Of a stretch of 64,000 nucleotides of DNA, positions 17,799 through 25,597 are shown piece by piece. The notes beneath the pieces were generated by a model. It saw only the letters and a list, made by a program, of their open reading frames with translations, searched no databases and had not been told where the DNA came from. Within the stretch, counting starts at the first letter, position 1; every line of letters begins with the position of its first letter. Source of the DNA: CBDDGJ01 sp965227805 (GTDB lineage: Bacteria > Pseudomonadota > Alphaproteobacteria > RS24); NCBI GenBank assembly GCA_965227805.1, contig CBDDGJ010000003.1:806001-870000 (forward strand), in the 5' to 3' direction. The position numbers were made by a program, and so were the translations under genes.

Positions 17799-19034
17799 AT
17801 GGATTTTAATGATAGCCAGGAAGAAGCCGAATTTCGCACCGAAGTGCGTGCATGGTTGGCGCAAAATGCGCGCGCGAAAGACCCGCACCGCACCGCCGCC
17901 CGCAGACAAGCCCCCAGTTTGGAAGAACGCCTTGCGCGGGCGCGTGCGTGGCAGGCCAAAAAGGCCGAGGCCGGCTATGCGGCGATTACCTGGCCGAAGC
18001 AATATGGTGGCTTAGGCGGCACACCGATACAATCGGTTATTTATGCACAAGAAGAATCCAATTATGACGTGCCAAGCGGTATATATGAAATAGGCTTGGG
18101 CATGTGTATTCCGACCATGATGAAATGGGCTACGCCGGAGCAAAATCAACGCTATGTAAAGCCTGCCCTTTATGGGGAAGAAATATGGTGTCAGCTTTTT
18201 TCTGAACCAGGTGCCGGCTCTGATGTTGCAGGATTACGCACACGGTGCGAACGCGATGGTGATGCGTGGATTATTAACGGCCAGAAAGTATGGACGTCGG
18301 GGGCACATTTTTGCGATTACGGTATTATTGTCACGCGCTCCGACCCCACAGTGCCCAAACATAAGGGGCTTACATTCTTCTTTTTGGATATGAAATCGGA
18401 AGGTATTGAGGTGCGCCCAATTAAACAAATGTCGGGGGATAGTAATTTTAACGAAGTCTTTTTCACCAATGTGCGCGTGCCAGATACGCAACGCCTTGGC
18501 GAGGTCGGGCAGGGCTGGCAGGTTGCGCTTACCACATTGATGAATGAACGTCTGGCCGTTGGCGGCGGCGGCGGGGTTGACTATGCCGAATTGGTGCAGC
18601 TTGCCCAAAGCCTGCGCCTGGAAGATGGCGCGCCAGCGATTAAAAATGCAGCCATTCGGGAAAAAATCGCTGAATGGTATGTGCAAACGCAAGGGCTGAA
18701 ATATACCAAATTCCGCACGCTTACGGCGCTTTCAAAAGGGCAAACACCGGGGCCGGAAAGCTCGATTGGTAAAATTGTGTCGGGGCCGAAAATGCAAGAT
18801 ATTGGTGCATTTGGTATGGCGCTGCAAGGCCAAGGCGGCATTATGCAAGATGGTGAATTATCGGCCATGATGGCGGCCTTTCAAAATCAGTGGTTTGGTG
18901 GTGCGGGCTATCGCATTGCGGGGGGCACAGATGAAATTTTGCGTAATATTATCGCCGAGCAGGTTTTAGGTTTGCCCCAAGATGTGCGGGTTGATAAAAA
19001 AGTGCCCTTTAATGAATTGCCACGTGGCAAGTAA
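17799..19034 (+). CDS. Acyl-CoA dehydrogenase (second of a pair)
   Basis: A 411-residue acyl-CoA dehydrogenase. Visible family signatures are WPKQYGGLGGTP near residue 66, LFSEPGAGSDVAGLRTR near 131 with INGQKVWTSGAHFCDYG near 160, and the C-terminal RIAGGTDEILRNIIAEQVLG near 380. It starts 20 bases after the first dehydrogenase, with AAGGGAGAAG before ATG 17799; an upstream in-frame start at 17658 lies inside the previous gene and is rejected. The two proteins are different subfamilies and not a tandem duplicate, which suits a heteromeric enzyme. Confidence 0.92.
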   Translation: MDFNDSQEEAEFRTEVRAWLAQNARAKDPHRTAARRQAPSLEERLARARAWQAKKAEAGYAAITWPKQYGGLGGTPIQSVIYAQEESNYDVPSGIYEIGLGMCIPTMMKWATPEQNQRYVKPALYGEEIWCQLFSEPGAGSDVAGLRTRCERDGDAWIINGQKVWTSGAHFCDYGIIVTRSDPTVPKHKGLTFFFLDMKSEGIEVRPIKQMSGDSNFNEVFFTNVRVPDTQRLGEVGQGWQVALTTLMNERLAVGGGGGVDYAELVQLAQSLRLEDGAPAIKNAAIREKIAEWYVQTQGLKYTKFRTLTALSKGQTPGPESSIGKIVSGPKMQDIGAFGMALQGQGGIMQDGELSAMMAAFQNQWFGGAGYRIAGGTDEILRNIIAEQVLGLPQDVRVDKKVPFNELPRGK

Positions 19035-19085
19035 TTTTATGTAATCCATGGGCGGGTGCCATTATATGTGCTAAGTGCCTTATCT

Positions 19086-20093
19086 ATGGAGACTCCGGAT
19101 AAAAATTTTCGTTTTTGCGTTGCGCCCATGATGGCGTGGACAGATAGGCATTGCCGCTTTTTTTTGCGCCTTTTAAGCAAGCACACACGGCTTTACACAG
19201 AAATGCTCACGGCGGATGCGCTTATATTTGGCGCGCGCGCGCGGCTACTTGATTTCGATGCAAGCGAGCATCCATTAGCTTTGCAATTAGGTGGTAGCGA
19301 TCCGCAACGCTTGCAACAAGCGGCACGCATTGGCGAAGCGTGGGGTTATGATGAAATCAATCTTAATGTTGGTTGTCCTTCGGGCCGCGTGCAATCGGGG
19401 CAGTTTGGGGCGTGTCTTATGCGCACGCCTGCATTGGTTGGCGAATGTGTCGCGGCCATGCGCGCGGCGGTTCGCGTGCCGGTAACGGTAAAGTGCAGGT
19501 TAGGGGTTGATGAGCAAGATCCACAAACGGCGCTGTTTACTTTGATTGAAACATGTGCCCGTGCCGGCGTGCGGCATTTTATAATTCATGTACGCAAAGC
19601 ATGGCTTGATGGTCTAAGCCCACAGGAAAATCGGGATATTCCGCCGCTTGATTATGAATTGGTTTATCAGCTGAAACAGGCATTTCCGCAGCTAACCATT
19701 ATCATCAATGGTGGCATTGATGCGCTTGCCGCGTGCGCGTCACATTTTGAGCATGTTGATGGCGTTATGCTGGGGCGTGCGGTGTATAAAAACCCTTATC
19801 TGCTTGCCCATGTTGACCAGGCTTTTTTTGATGCTGCTGCCCCTATCATTTCACGCGATGAGGTGATGGATAAGTTTATTCCCTATGCGGAAAAAATGTG
19901 TAAGGTAGGTGTGCCGCTTCATGCAATGACGCGCCATATTATGGGGCTTTATCATGCACAAAAAGGGGGCAAGCAATGGCGGCGCTATTTAAGCGAGCAG
20001 GTTATCGGGCGGCAAAAAGATCCGCGTGTGCTTAGTGAGGCACAAAAATATATCGCCGCACCGCTGCGCCATAGCATGGCATATGAGGTGTAA
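19086..20093 (+). CDS. dusA: tRNA-dihydrouridine(20/20a) synthase DusA
   Basis: A 335-residue FMN enzyme that reduces uridine 20/20a in the D-loop of tRNA. The TIM-barrel signatures are RFCVAPMMAWTDRHCRFFLR at the start, TEMLTADALIFG, the catalytic cysteine in NLNVGCPSGRVQSGQFGACL near residue 95, and HVRKAWLDGLSPQENR, which is a DusA trademark. ATG 19086 gives a normal N-terminus; a GTG at 19056 would add ten residues. The TauE/SafE permease gene follows after four bases. Confidence 0.93.
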   Translation: METPDKNFRFCVAPMMAWTDRHCRFFLRLLSKHTRLYTEMLTADALIFGARARLLDFDASEHPLALQLGGSDPQRLQQAARIGEAWGYDEINLNVGCPSGRVQSGQFGACLMRTPALVGECVAAMRAAVRVPVTVKCRLGVDEQDPQTALFTLIETCARAGVRHFIIHVRKAWLDGLSPQENRDIPPLDYELVYQLKQAFPQLTIIINGGIDALAACASHFEHVDGVMLGRAVYKNPYLLAHVDQAFFDAAAPIISRDEVMDKFIPYAEKMCKVGVPLHAMTRHIMGLYHAQKGGKQWRRYLSEQVIGRQKDPRVLSEAQKYIAAPLRHSMAYEV

Positions 20094-20097
20094 CCTT

Positions 20098-20931
20098 ATG
20101 GATCATGATATTCTGATTTTATGTTTTTTGCTTGCTGTTTCCGGCCTCGTTTCTGGCCTTATTGCCGGTTTGCTGGGTGTGGGCGGGGGCATTATTTTGG
20201 TGCCGGTTTTATTTCAGTTATTTATTTTTTTAGGCAGTGATGCAGCGGTGCAAATGCATATGGCGGTTGCAACATCATTGGCGATTATTTGTTTCACCTC
20301 GGTTCAATCCTGGCGTGCCCATGCGCGGCGTGGTGCGGTTGATTTTGTCATTTTACGCCACTGGGCGCCTGCCATTTTAGTGGGCGCAGGGCTTGGTGCG
20401 CTTGGCGCGCGGTTTATATCTGCGGATGGGCTGAAAGCGATTTTCATGTTACTGACGCTTATTTTAAGTGCCCGCATATTTATGGTTTCGGGTGCTGATG
20501 CCACACCAAAACAGGCGGAGGCAAAACAGTCCCCTATATCTTTGGCAATACAAAGATTGCTTGTTTTTTTGATTGGCTTTTTTTCCGCGCTTATGGGTAT
20601 TGGCGGGGGCACGCTTTCGGTGCCCTTATTGACTTATAGCGGGCGTAGTGTGCATCAGGCGGTTGCGACATCTGCAGGCTTAGGTTTTTTTATCGCCGTG
20701 CCTGCAACACTGGGTTTTATCATAGGCGGGTGGCATGTATCGCCCCTTCCGCCTTTCACGCTGGGCTATGTGCATGTGCTTGCATTTGCGGTGATGATCC
20801 CCACAACGATGATAGGCGCGCCGCTTGGCGTAAAGCTGGCGCATTTTTTAGCACCTAAAACATTGCGCTATATATTTGGCTTTTTTTTATTGGCAAGCGG
20901 CACGCGCATGTTGCTGGCGATTATTTTATAA
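20098..20931 (+). CDS. TauE/SafE family sulfite/anion exporter
   Basis: A 277-residue inner-membrane permease with about eight helices and the twofold repeat of the TauE/SafE family: LIAGLLGVGGGIILVPVLF near residue 20 and FSALMGIGGGTLSVPLLTY near 164. Family members export sulfite, sulfoacetate or other small anions; the substrate here is unknown. ATG 20098 follows dusA by four bases. A long intergenic segment with repeats follows, so it closes this transcription unit. Confidence 0.88.
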   Translation: MDHDILILCFLLAVSGLVSGLIAGLLGVGGGIILVPVLFQLFIFLGSDAAVQMHMAVATSLAIICFTSVQSWRAHARRGAVDFVILRHWAPAILVGAGLGALGARFISADGLKAIFMLLTLILSARIFMVSGADATPKQAEAKQSPISLAIQRLLVFLIGFFSALMGIGGGTLSVPLLTYSGRSVHQAVATSAGLGFFIAVPATLGFIIGGWHVSPLPPFTLGYVHVLAFAVMIPTTMIGAPLGVKLAHFLAPKTLRYIFGFFLLASGTRMLLAIIL

Positions 20932-20956
20932 AACCATAGGCTTTTTTCTTTCTTTT

Positions 20957-21016
20957 TGGGCACTACACATTCCTTGCGGAATGACGTGCCTGTCCTATTG
21001 CACGCGGAACGCGCTT
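20957..21016 (+). repeat. Dispersed repeat, module A, carrying the left arm of a 38-bp inverted repeat
   Basis: The segment holds GGGCACTACACATTCC, a small palindrome ATTCCTTGCGGAAT, and from 20979 to 21016 a 38-base sequence that recurs perfectly in reverse complement at 21642-21679. A related copy lies at 39812-39870 (GGGTGCTACACATT, then ATTCCCCAAGGAAT and GACGCGCCTG). It occupies the non-coding space after the TauE/SafE gene and is probably a member of a genome-wide palindromic repeat family. Confidence 0.8.
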
Positions 21017-21069
21017 CTTTCATTTTTGTTACAGGCAATGTAAACGCTTTTTTCTTTTTTGCTGTGGCA

Positions 21070-21125
21070 ATGCCCGCGCGTAGATGCGCCTTTATATAGC
21101 GCAAAGCAAGCGCGGGCATCCTTTT
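21070..21125 (+). terminator. Hairpin with T-run after the TauE/SafE gene
   Basis: ATGCCCGCGC at 21070-21079 pairs with GCGCGGGCAT at 21110-21119, with an inner GCGC/GCGC stem, and is followed by CCTTTTT. This is a plausible intrinsic terminator and would separate the upstream operon from the RNA at 21189. Confidence 0.6.
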
Positions 21126-21188
21126 TGCGACAAGGGATGCGGGGTTTTTCTTTCACTTTCGTAAAAAACTATGTAATATAATGTTAGC

Positions 21189-21392
21189 CACACCCCATAA
21201 GGGGGCATGGCTGGGGAAGTAGGAAGCCCCTATGTAGTTCGGCTTGCGATAGCCGTGAATATCGCCACCGCGATAATATTGTCGGGGTGGCGGCGTTATA
21301 AAATAGGTCTTGCGGCTAAAGGCGTCGCGGCCATTAACTACATGGTTTTTCTACGACCCCGGCACCAAGTTTTGCTTGGTGCCGTTTTGTTT
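21189..21392 (+). ncRNA. Structured non-coding RNA or leader, about 200 nt, class unknown
   Basis: A TATAAT box at 21177-21182 (weak -35) would start a transcript near 21189. Base pairs seen by eye: CTATGTAGTT (21230-21239) with AACTACATGG (21336-21345), a ten-pair closing stem; inside it CGGCT/AGCCG, TATCGC/GCGATA or alternatively CGCCACC/GGTGGCG, and GCGGC/GTCGC. It ends in a strong intrinsic terminator: GGCACCAAG (21361-21369) pairing with CTTGGTGCC (21375-21383) before TTTTGTTT. A 61-residue membrane ORF begins 21 bases after the terminator. It does not look like tmRNA, SRP RNA, RNase P RNA, 6S or a cobalamin riboswitch. GAAGTAGGAAGCCCC near 21216 resembles the end of TnpB-associated RNAs, but no tnpB is nearby. 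Confidence 0.55.
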
Positions 21393-21413
21393 AATGCAAA
21401 TAGGAGGGTTAAC

Positions 21414-21599
21414 ATGACCAATGACTATAATATGATAGCGGATATTTTGAGCAAATTTCACACCTCGTCAGATGTGATAAAAGCCATCTGGCTTATATGC
21501 TTCACCTTAATCCCTTTGGGTATCGTGCGGATTATACACGATATAGTTAAAATCAGAACAAAGGCAAAAGCTGAACCGCCTAGCGAGATAGCGGACTAA
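21414..21599 (+). CDS. Small single-pass membrane protein of unknown function, 61 residues
   Basis: An AGGAGG ribosome binding site at 21403-21408 precedes ATG 21414 at ideal spacing. The protein has an N-terminal amphipathic stretch (NMIADILSKFH), one membrane helix at about residues 22-45 (IKAIWLICFTLIPLGIVRII) and a basic tail with KIRTKAKAE. The frame is open upstream to 21207, but that part overlaps the structured RNA and terminator, so the short form is preferred. I do not recognise the family. With a structured, terminator-ended RNA just upstream it could be a leader-regulated membrane peptide or a type I toxin. Confidence 0.5.
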   Translation: MTNDYNMIADILSKFHTSSDVIKAIWLICFTLIPLGIVRIIHDIVKIRTKAKAEPPSEIAD

Positions 21600-21641
21600 T
21601 TTACTAACTGCTTTTATGCGCGCCTGCAGCAGAAAAGAACA

Positions 21642-21679
21642 AAGCGCGTTCCGCGTGCAATAGGACAGGCACGTCATTC
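21642..21679 (-). repeat. Right arm of the perfect 38-bp inverted repeat (module A)
   Basis: Reading the minus strand, these 38 bases are identical to 20979-21016. The two arms bracket about 625 bases that contain the structured RNA and the 61-residue membrane ORF. Just outside the arm begins repeat module B. Confidence 0.9.
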
Positions 21680-21793
21680 GCGCCCGCGCGGCGGCGTGAG
21701 CGCGTGCAGTTAGGCTAGGACTGTGAGTGGTGGCGGGTGCTCGCTATGAGCCGGTGGGCAATCGCGCGACAAACAAGAATGCAATGTGTAGCG
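21680..21793 (+). repeat. Dispersed repeat, module B, copy 1
   Basis: About 114 bases sharing CGCCCGCGCGG, GCGTGCAG, CTAGG, TGGTGGCGG, TGCTCGCTATGA, GGCAATCGCGCGA and CAATGTGT with two tandem copies at 34637-34845 and a partial minus-strand copy near 39895-39930. No convincing gene is inside it. The remaining bases up to the DUF4167 stop at 21828 hold nothing I recognise. Confidence 0.75.
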
Positions 21794-21827
21794 TAAAATA
21801 AAGAATAAAAGCGCGGAACGCGCCTAT

Positions 21828-22331
21828 TTATACAGTAACCTCAGGGGATGGTGTTTTGGCTGTATCTTCGCGTTGTTTTAGCGGACCGCGCCGACGGGCT
21901 TTGGTGGGCGGCGTTTCTGCAGCAGCATTTTCTATATGTTTATCCCCATTTGTGCCATCGCTTCCCGCTTGTGTAGGGAGCTCACCTTGTGCGGGCTGTG
22001 CTGCGGGTGCGTTTTCCGATATGTCATTTTCTACAACGCTATTTTCTACAGCATCATTTTCTGCCACATATTCTTCCGTTTTCTGGTCATCCTCCGCTTC
22101 GCGTCTGGGTGGCTGATGCATGGCCATAATGCGATAATAATGTTCGGCATGTTGTAGATAATTTTCTGCATGAATACGATCGCCCGAGGCTTGCATATCC
22201 CGCGCCAAGGTTTGATATTTTTCATAAACCTGCATAGCCGTGCCGCGCACACGCACATCAGGCCCATTACTATCATAACTTCTATTTGCAGGGTTAGACT
22301 GTCGCCGATTTCGACCACGTGATCGTTTCAT
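21828..22331 (-). CDS. DUF4167 domain protein
   Basis: A 167-residue alphaproteobacterial protein. The conserved domain is N-terminal: a basic start (MKRSRGRNRRQSN) and the helical stretch GTAMQVYEKYQTLARDMQASGDRIHAENYLQHAEHYYRI at residues 31-69, rich in arginine and tyrosine as in RNA-binding proteins. The C-terminal half is acidic and low-complexity (repeated EN/VEN units) and probably disordered. It is normally encoded between prmC and clpB; prmC is next door here but clpB is about 35 kb away. Its role is unproven. Confidence 0.85.
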   Translation of the reverse strand: MKRSRGRNRRQSNPANRSYDSNGPDVRVRGTAMQVYEKYQTLARDMQASGDRIHAENYLQHAEHYYRIMAMHQPPRREAEDDQKTEEYVAENDAVENSVVENDISENAPAAQPAQGELPTQAGSDGTNGDKHIENAAAETPPTKARRRGPLKQREDTAKTPSPEVTV

Positions 22332-22573
22332 CTTAATCTCTCAATTCCTTATAAATTATATCATCTTAAAAGAGCGTTTATGCTTTTTGCAAATCATCGC
22401 CACTTAAAATTGCTAAATGCCCTACCATTCTCTTTATCCCGGCTATGTGGTTATCCAAGTAACCTTTCATATTTAGCGGGATTTTCAAACCAGTATGCTT
22501 ATATTCAGTTAAACCGTGAATATCGCTTCCGAGCAATATGAATCTAACGCGAAGCATATAAAAAAGCAAGCCC

Positions 22574-23413
22574 TTATTTATTTTGCGCCACAATAACCCG
22601 CTTAATGCCGTGTAAATCTTTTACATAATCGATATTGGTAAATCCATACGTGCTGAGCAAGGCATGCACAGCGTCATATTGATCATATCCCAGTTCAAAA
22701 ACAATATGTGCCTTTGCCGTCATGACATGGGCAAGATGCGGGATAATTGCACGATAGCACGCAAGCCCATCTACCCCGCCATTAAGCGCGTGATACGGGT
22801 CATGATCGCGCACTTCGCGCGCAAGCTGGGCAATATCACCCTGCTTAATATAGGGCGGATTGGCAATGATAAGGTCAAAAACCCCATCAATAGCTGACAA
22901 CCAATCCGATTGGTAAAATTGCGCGCGCGCGCAAACGCCATGCCGAGCAGCATTCTGGCGTGCTATCGTGAGCGCCGCTTCGCTTATATCAACCCCCACA
23001 CCCGTGGCATGCGGATTAAGATGTAACAGGTTAATCAGCAAACAGCCGCTACCTGTGCCGAGGTCTAAAATACGCGGCGCATCTTGTGGCATAAGCGCAT
23101 GGGCAGCCTCTATAACAGATTCACTATCACCACGCGGGTCAAGCACATCAGGCGATATATTAAATGCAAGCCCATAAAATTCGCGATGCCCCACAATACG
23201 CGATAGCGGCTTTCCGTTTAAGCGCATATGGGCGATGCGGTTAATCGCTTCATTTTGCGCATGGGTAAGAGACGCGGTCTCTTGCATAATATAATCAATT
23301 TCAGTTAAGCGGGTTACATGCATGATAATCAAACGTGCCTCTAAATGCGGATTATCCAGTCGCCCCGCTTTGAATGAGGTTACAAGCCGCGCCGCTTTAT
23401 CGCGCAAACGCAT
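22574..23413 (-). CDS. prmC: Peptide chain release factor N5-glutamine methyltransferase PrmC
   Basis: A 279-residue SAM-dependent enzyme that methylates the GGQ glutamine of release factors. The SAM site is ILDLGTGSGCLLINLL (motif at 117-123) and the catalytic NPPY motif is at 185-188. The N-terminal helical domain (1-75) is present. It starts 13 bases after prfA, which encodes its substrate. About 240 bases of unassigned sequence separate it from the DUF4167 gene. Confidence 0.95.
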   Translation of the reverse strand: MRLRDKAARLVTSFKAGRLDNPHLEARLIIMHVTRLTEIDYIMQETASLTHAQNEAINRIAHMRLNGKPLSRIVGHREFYGLAFNISPDVLDPRGDSESVIEAAHALMPQDAPRILDLGTGSGCLLINLLHLNPHATGVGVDISEAALTIARQNAARHGVCARAQFYQSDWLSAIDGVFDLIIANPPYIKQGDIAQLAREVRDHDPYHALNGGVDGLACYRAIIPHLAHVMTAKAHIVFELGYDQYDAVHALLSTYGFTNIDYVKDLHGIKRVIVAQNK

Positions 23414-23426
23414 ACATTATGCTCCT

Positions 23427-24503
23427 TCATGGGGTTTCGTCATCAAGGGTGGCAAGGCGGCGGCTTTGGTCTTCGGCAATAAGGGCATTTATCAATTCAT
23501 CCAATCCGTCACCGGCAAGAATTTTATCCAACTTATGTAAGGTAAGGTTAATGCGGTGATCTGTCACCCGCCCTTGCGGAAAATTATAGGTGCGAATGCG
23601 CTCAGAGCGATCACCGCTCCCCACTTGCGATTTTCTATCTGCCGCCCGTTCGTTATCGGCACGCGCGCGCTCCATTTCGAAAAGCCGGGCGCGCAATATC
23701 TTCATCGCCTTCGCCCGATTTTTATGCTGTGACTTCTCGTCTTGTTGTGACACGATCAATCCTGTTGGCATATGCGTAATCCGCACAGCACTATCCGTTG
23801 TGTTTACCGATTGCCCTCCAGGTCCGCTTGCACGAAACACATCAATGCGTAAATCTTTTTCATCAATGGCAACATCCACCTCTTCTGGTTCGGGTAGCAC
23901 GGCCACAGTTGCAGCCGATGTGTGAATACGCCCGCTACTTTCTGTCTCAGGCACACGTTGCACGCGATGCACCCCGCTTTCAAATTTCAACATGGCATAA
24001 ACGCCTGTGCCGCGCATGGCGACAATAATTTCCTTAAAACCACCAACATCACCTTGTGATTGGCTAATGAGTTCGGTTTTCCATCCTCTTAATTCGGCAT
24101 AGCGTTGATACATACGAAATAAATCACCGGCAAATAAAGCTGCTTCATCGCCGCCGGTGCCGGCGCGCACCTCTACCATTACATCCAGATTATCCGCCGC
24201 ATCTTTGGGCAAAAGCAAAATGTGTAAGTCTTCTTCCAGTGTTATTTTTTGCTGTTTCAACGCAGGCAGGTCTTGCTCGGCAAGCAAGCGCATATCCTTA
24301 TCTTCACCACGGGCAAACTCTTCCAAATCTGCAATATCCTGCAGCACATTCTGATAGCGCGGAATAATATTCAATAAAGGCTCCAGGCTGGCATAGTCTC
24401 GGGATAATTTAACAAATTGTTCGGGCGCACAATCTGTATTCATTTCGGCTTCCAGCATTTTGGCACGGGCTAAAATGTCATCAAGGTGCTGCTTATGAAT
24501 CAT
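23427..24503 (-). CDS. prfA: Peptide chain release factor 1
   Basis: A 358-residue class I release factor reading UAA and UAG. The GGQ hydrolysis motif is at residues 229-231 (SGPGGQSVNTTDSAV) and the stop-codon recognition motif reads P-E-T at 185-187 in RVPETESSGRIHTSAA, where many bacteria have P-A-T; both fit P-x-T. The length is normal. The start overlaps the ispG stop by four bases (ATGA), and prmC follows, so termination functions are grouped. Confidence 0.96.
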   Translation of the reverse strand: MIHKQHLDDILARAKMLEAEMNTDCAPEQFVKLSRDYASLEPLLNIIPRYQNVLQDIADLEEFARGEDKDMRLLAEQDLPALKQQKITLEEDLHILLLPKDAADNLDVMVEVRAGTGGDEAALFAGDLFRMYQRYAELRGWKTELISQSQGDVGGFKEIIVAMRGTGVYAMLKFESGVHRVQRVPETESSGRIHTSAATVAVLPEPEEVDVAIDEKDLRIDVFRASGPGGQSVNTTDSAVRITHMPTGLIVSQQDEKSQHKNRAKAMKILRARLFEMERARADNERAADRKSQVGSGDRSERIRTYNFPQGRVTDHRINLTLHKLDKILAGDGLDELINALIAEDQSRRLATLDDETP

Positions 24504-25594
24504 GATGCTGCTTTTTCTTTTACAAAACGTTCCACCTGTTGCACCAGATGGTCTATCATTTCATTATGGGGCAATTTGTGGTTGGGGCGACCATTTAGGT
24601 AGACCATGCCGCTTTGATTTCCTCCGCCGGTAAATCCGATATCGGTAACACGCGCCTCGCCCGGGCCATTAACGACACAACCGATAATAGAAAGCGTAAT
24701 CGGCATTGTGATATGTGCCAGACGCTCTTCCAATATTTGCACAGTTTTTATCACATCAAACCCTTGTCGCGCACAAGAGGGGCAGGAAATAATGGTTACA
24801 CCACGATGGCGTAAGCCGAGTGTTTTTAACATTTCAAAGCCGGCCTTCACCTCATGCACCGGGTCAGCCGAAAGCGAAACCCGTATCGTATCACCAATGC
24901 CCGCCCATAAAAGTTTTCCCAAACCGATAGATGATTTTACGGTGCCAGATACAAGCCCGCCTGCTTCGGTAATCCCGATATGTAAGGGGCAATCCAAGGC
25001 CTGGGCGAGTTGCTCATAGGCCGCAACCGATAAAAATACATCTGATGCCTTGACGCTGATTTTATAATCGCGGAAATCATGTTCTTCTAAAATAGCGCTA
25101 TGATAAAGCGCGCTTTCCACCATGGCTTCGGGACATGGCTCGCCGAATTTTTCCAGTAAATGTTTTTCCAAAGACCCGGCATTCACGCCAATGCGTATAG
25201 AACAGCCATAATCTTTTGCCGCCTGCACCACATCGCGCACCCGTGTTGCATCGCCAATATTACCAGGGTTGATCCGCAAACAGGCTGCGCCGGCTTTGGC
25301 CGCTTCAATGGCTCTTTGATGGTGGAAATGTATATCAGCAATAAGCGGCACATTCACCGATTTTACAATTATCCCCAATGCGGCGGTTGAGGCTTTATCA
25401 GGGCAAGATACACGAACAATATCCGCCCCTGCGTGTTCTAGCGCCTGAATTTGCTCAATCGTGGCGTCTATATTCTCGGTTTTCGTATTGGTCATAGATT
25501 GCACAGAAATGGGCGCATCTCCCCCCACGGCAACATTCCCCACCATGATTTGCCGCGACGTGCGCCGCTTAATATCTCGCCATGGTCTGTGCAT
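24500..25594 (-). CDS. ispG: 4-hydroxy-3-methylbut-2-enyl diphosphate synthase (flavodoxin) IspG
   Basis: A 364-residue [4Fe-4S] enzyme of the MEP isoprenoid pathway. The cluster ligands are C271 and C274 in SCPSCARQGFDV, C306 in GCVVNGPGEA and the glutamate E313. The N-terminal TIM barrel carries VQSMTNTKTENIDAT and LIADIHFHHQRAI. The short form without the extra central domain is typical of Proteobacteria. It lies between the RodZ-like gene (3 bases) and prfA (overlap). Confidence 0.96.
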   Translation of the reverse strand: MHRPWRDIKRRTSRQIMVGNVAVGGDAPISVQSMTNTKTENIDATIEQIQALEHAGADIVRVSCPDKASTAALGIIVKSVNVPLIADIHFHHQRAIEAAKAGAACLRINPGNIGDATRVRDVVQAAKDYGCSIRIGVNAGSLEKHLLEKFGEPCPEAMVESALYHSAILEEHDFRDYKISVKASDVFLSVAAYEQLAQALDCPLHIGITEAGGLVSGTVKSSIGLGKLLWAGIGDTIRVSLSADPVHEVKAGFEMLKTLGLRHRGVTIISCPSCARQGFDVIKTVQILEERLAHITMPITLSIIGCVVNGPGEARVTDIGFTGGGNQSGMVYLNGRPNHKLPHNEMIDHLVQQVERFVKEKAAS

Positions 25595-25597
25595 CGT

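Noticed and set aside
21207..21413. Longer form of the small membrane ORF starting at ATG 21207
   Set aside because: The extra 69 codons lie across the structured RNA and its terminator, and there is no ribosome binding site at 21207, while AGGAGG stands before ATG 21414.
22378..22593. 71-codon minus-strand frame between prmC and DUF4167
   Set aside because: It starts inside prmC with GTG, has no binding site and no known family. The ending KGYLDNHIAGIKRMVGHLA looks somewhat protein-like, so it may be a relic, but support is too weak.
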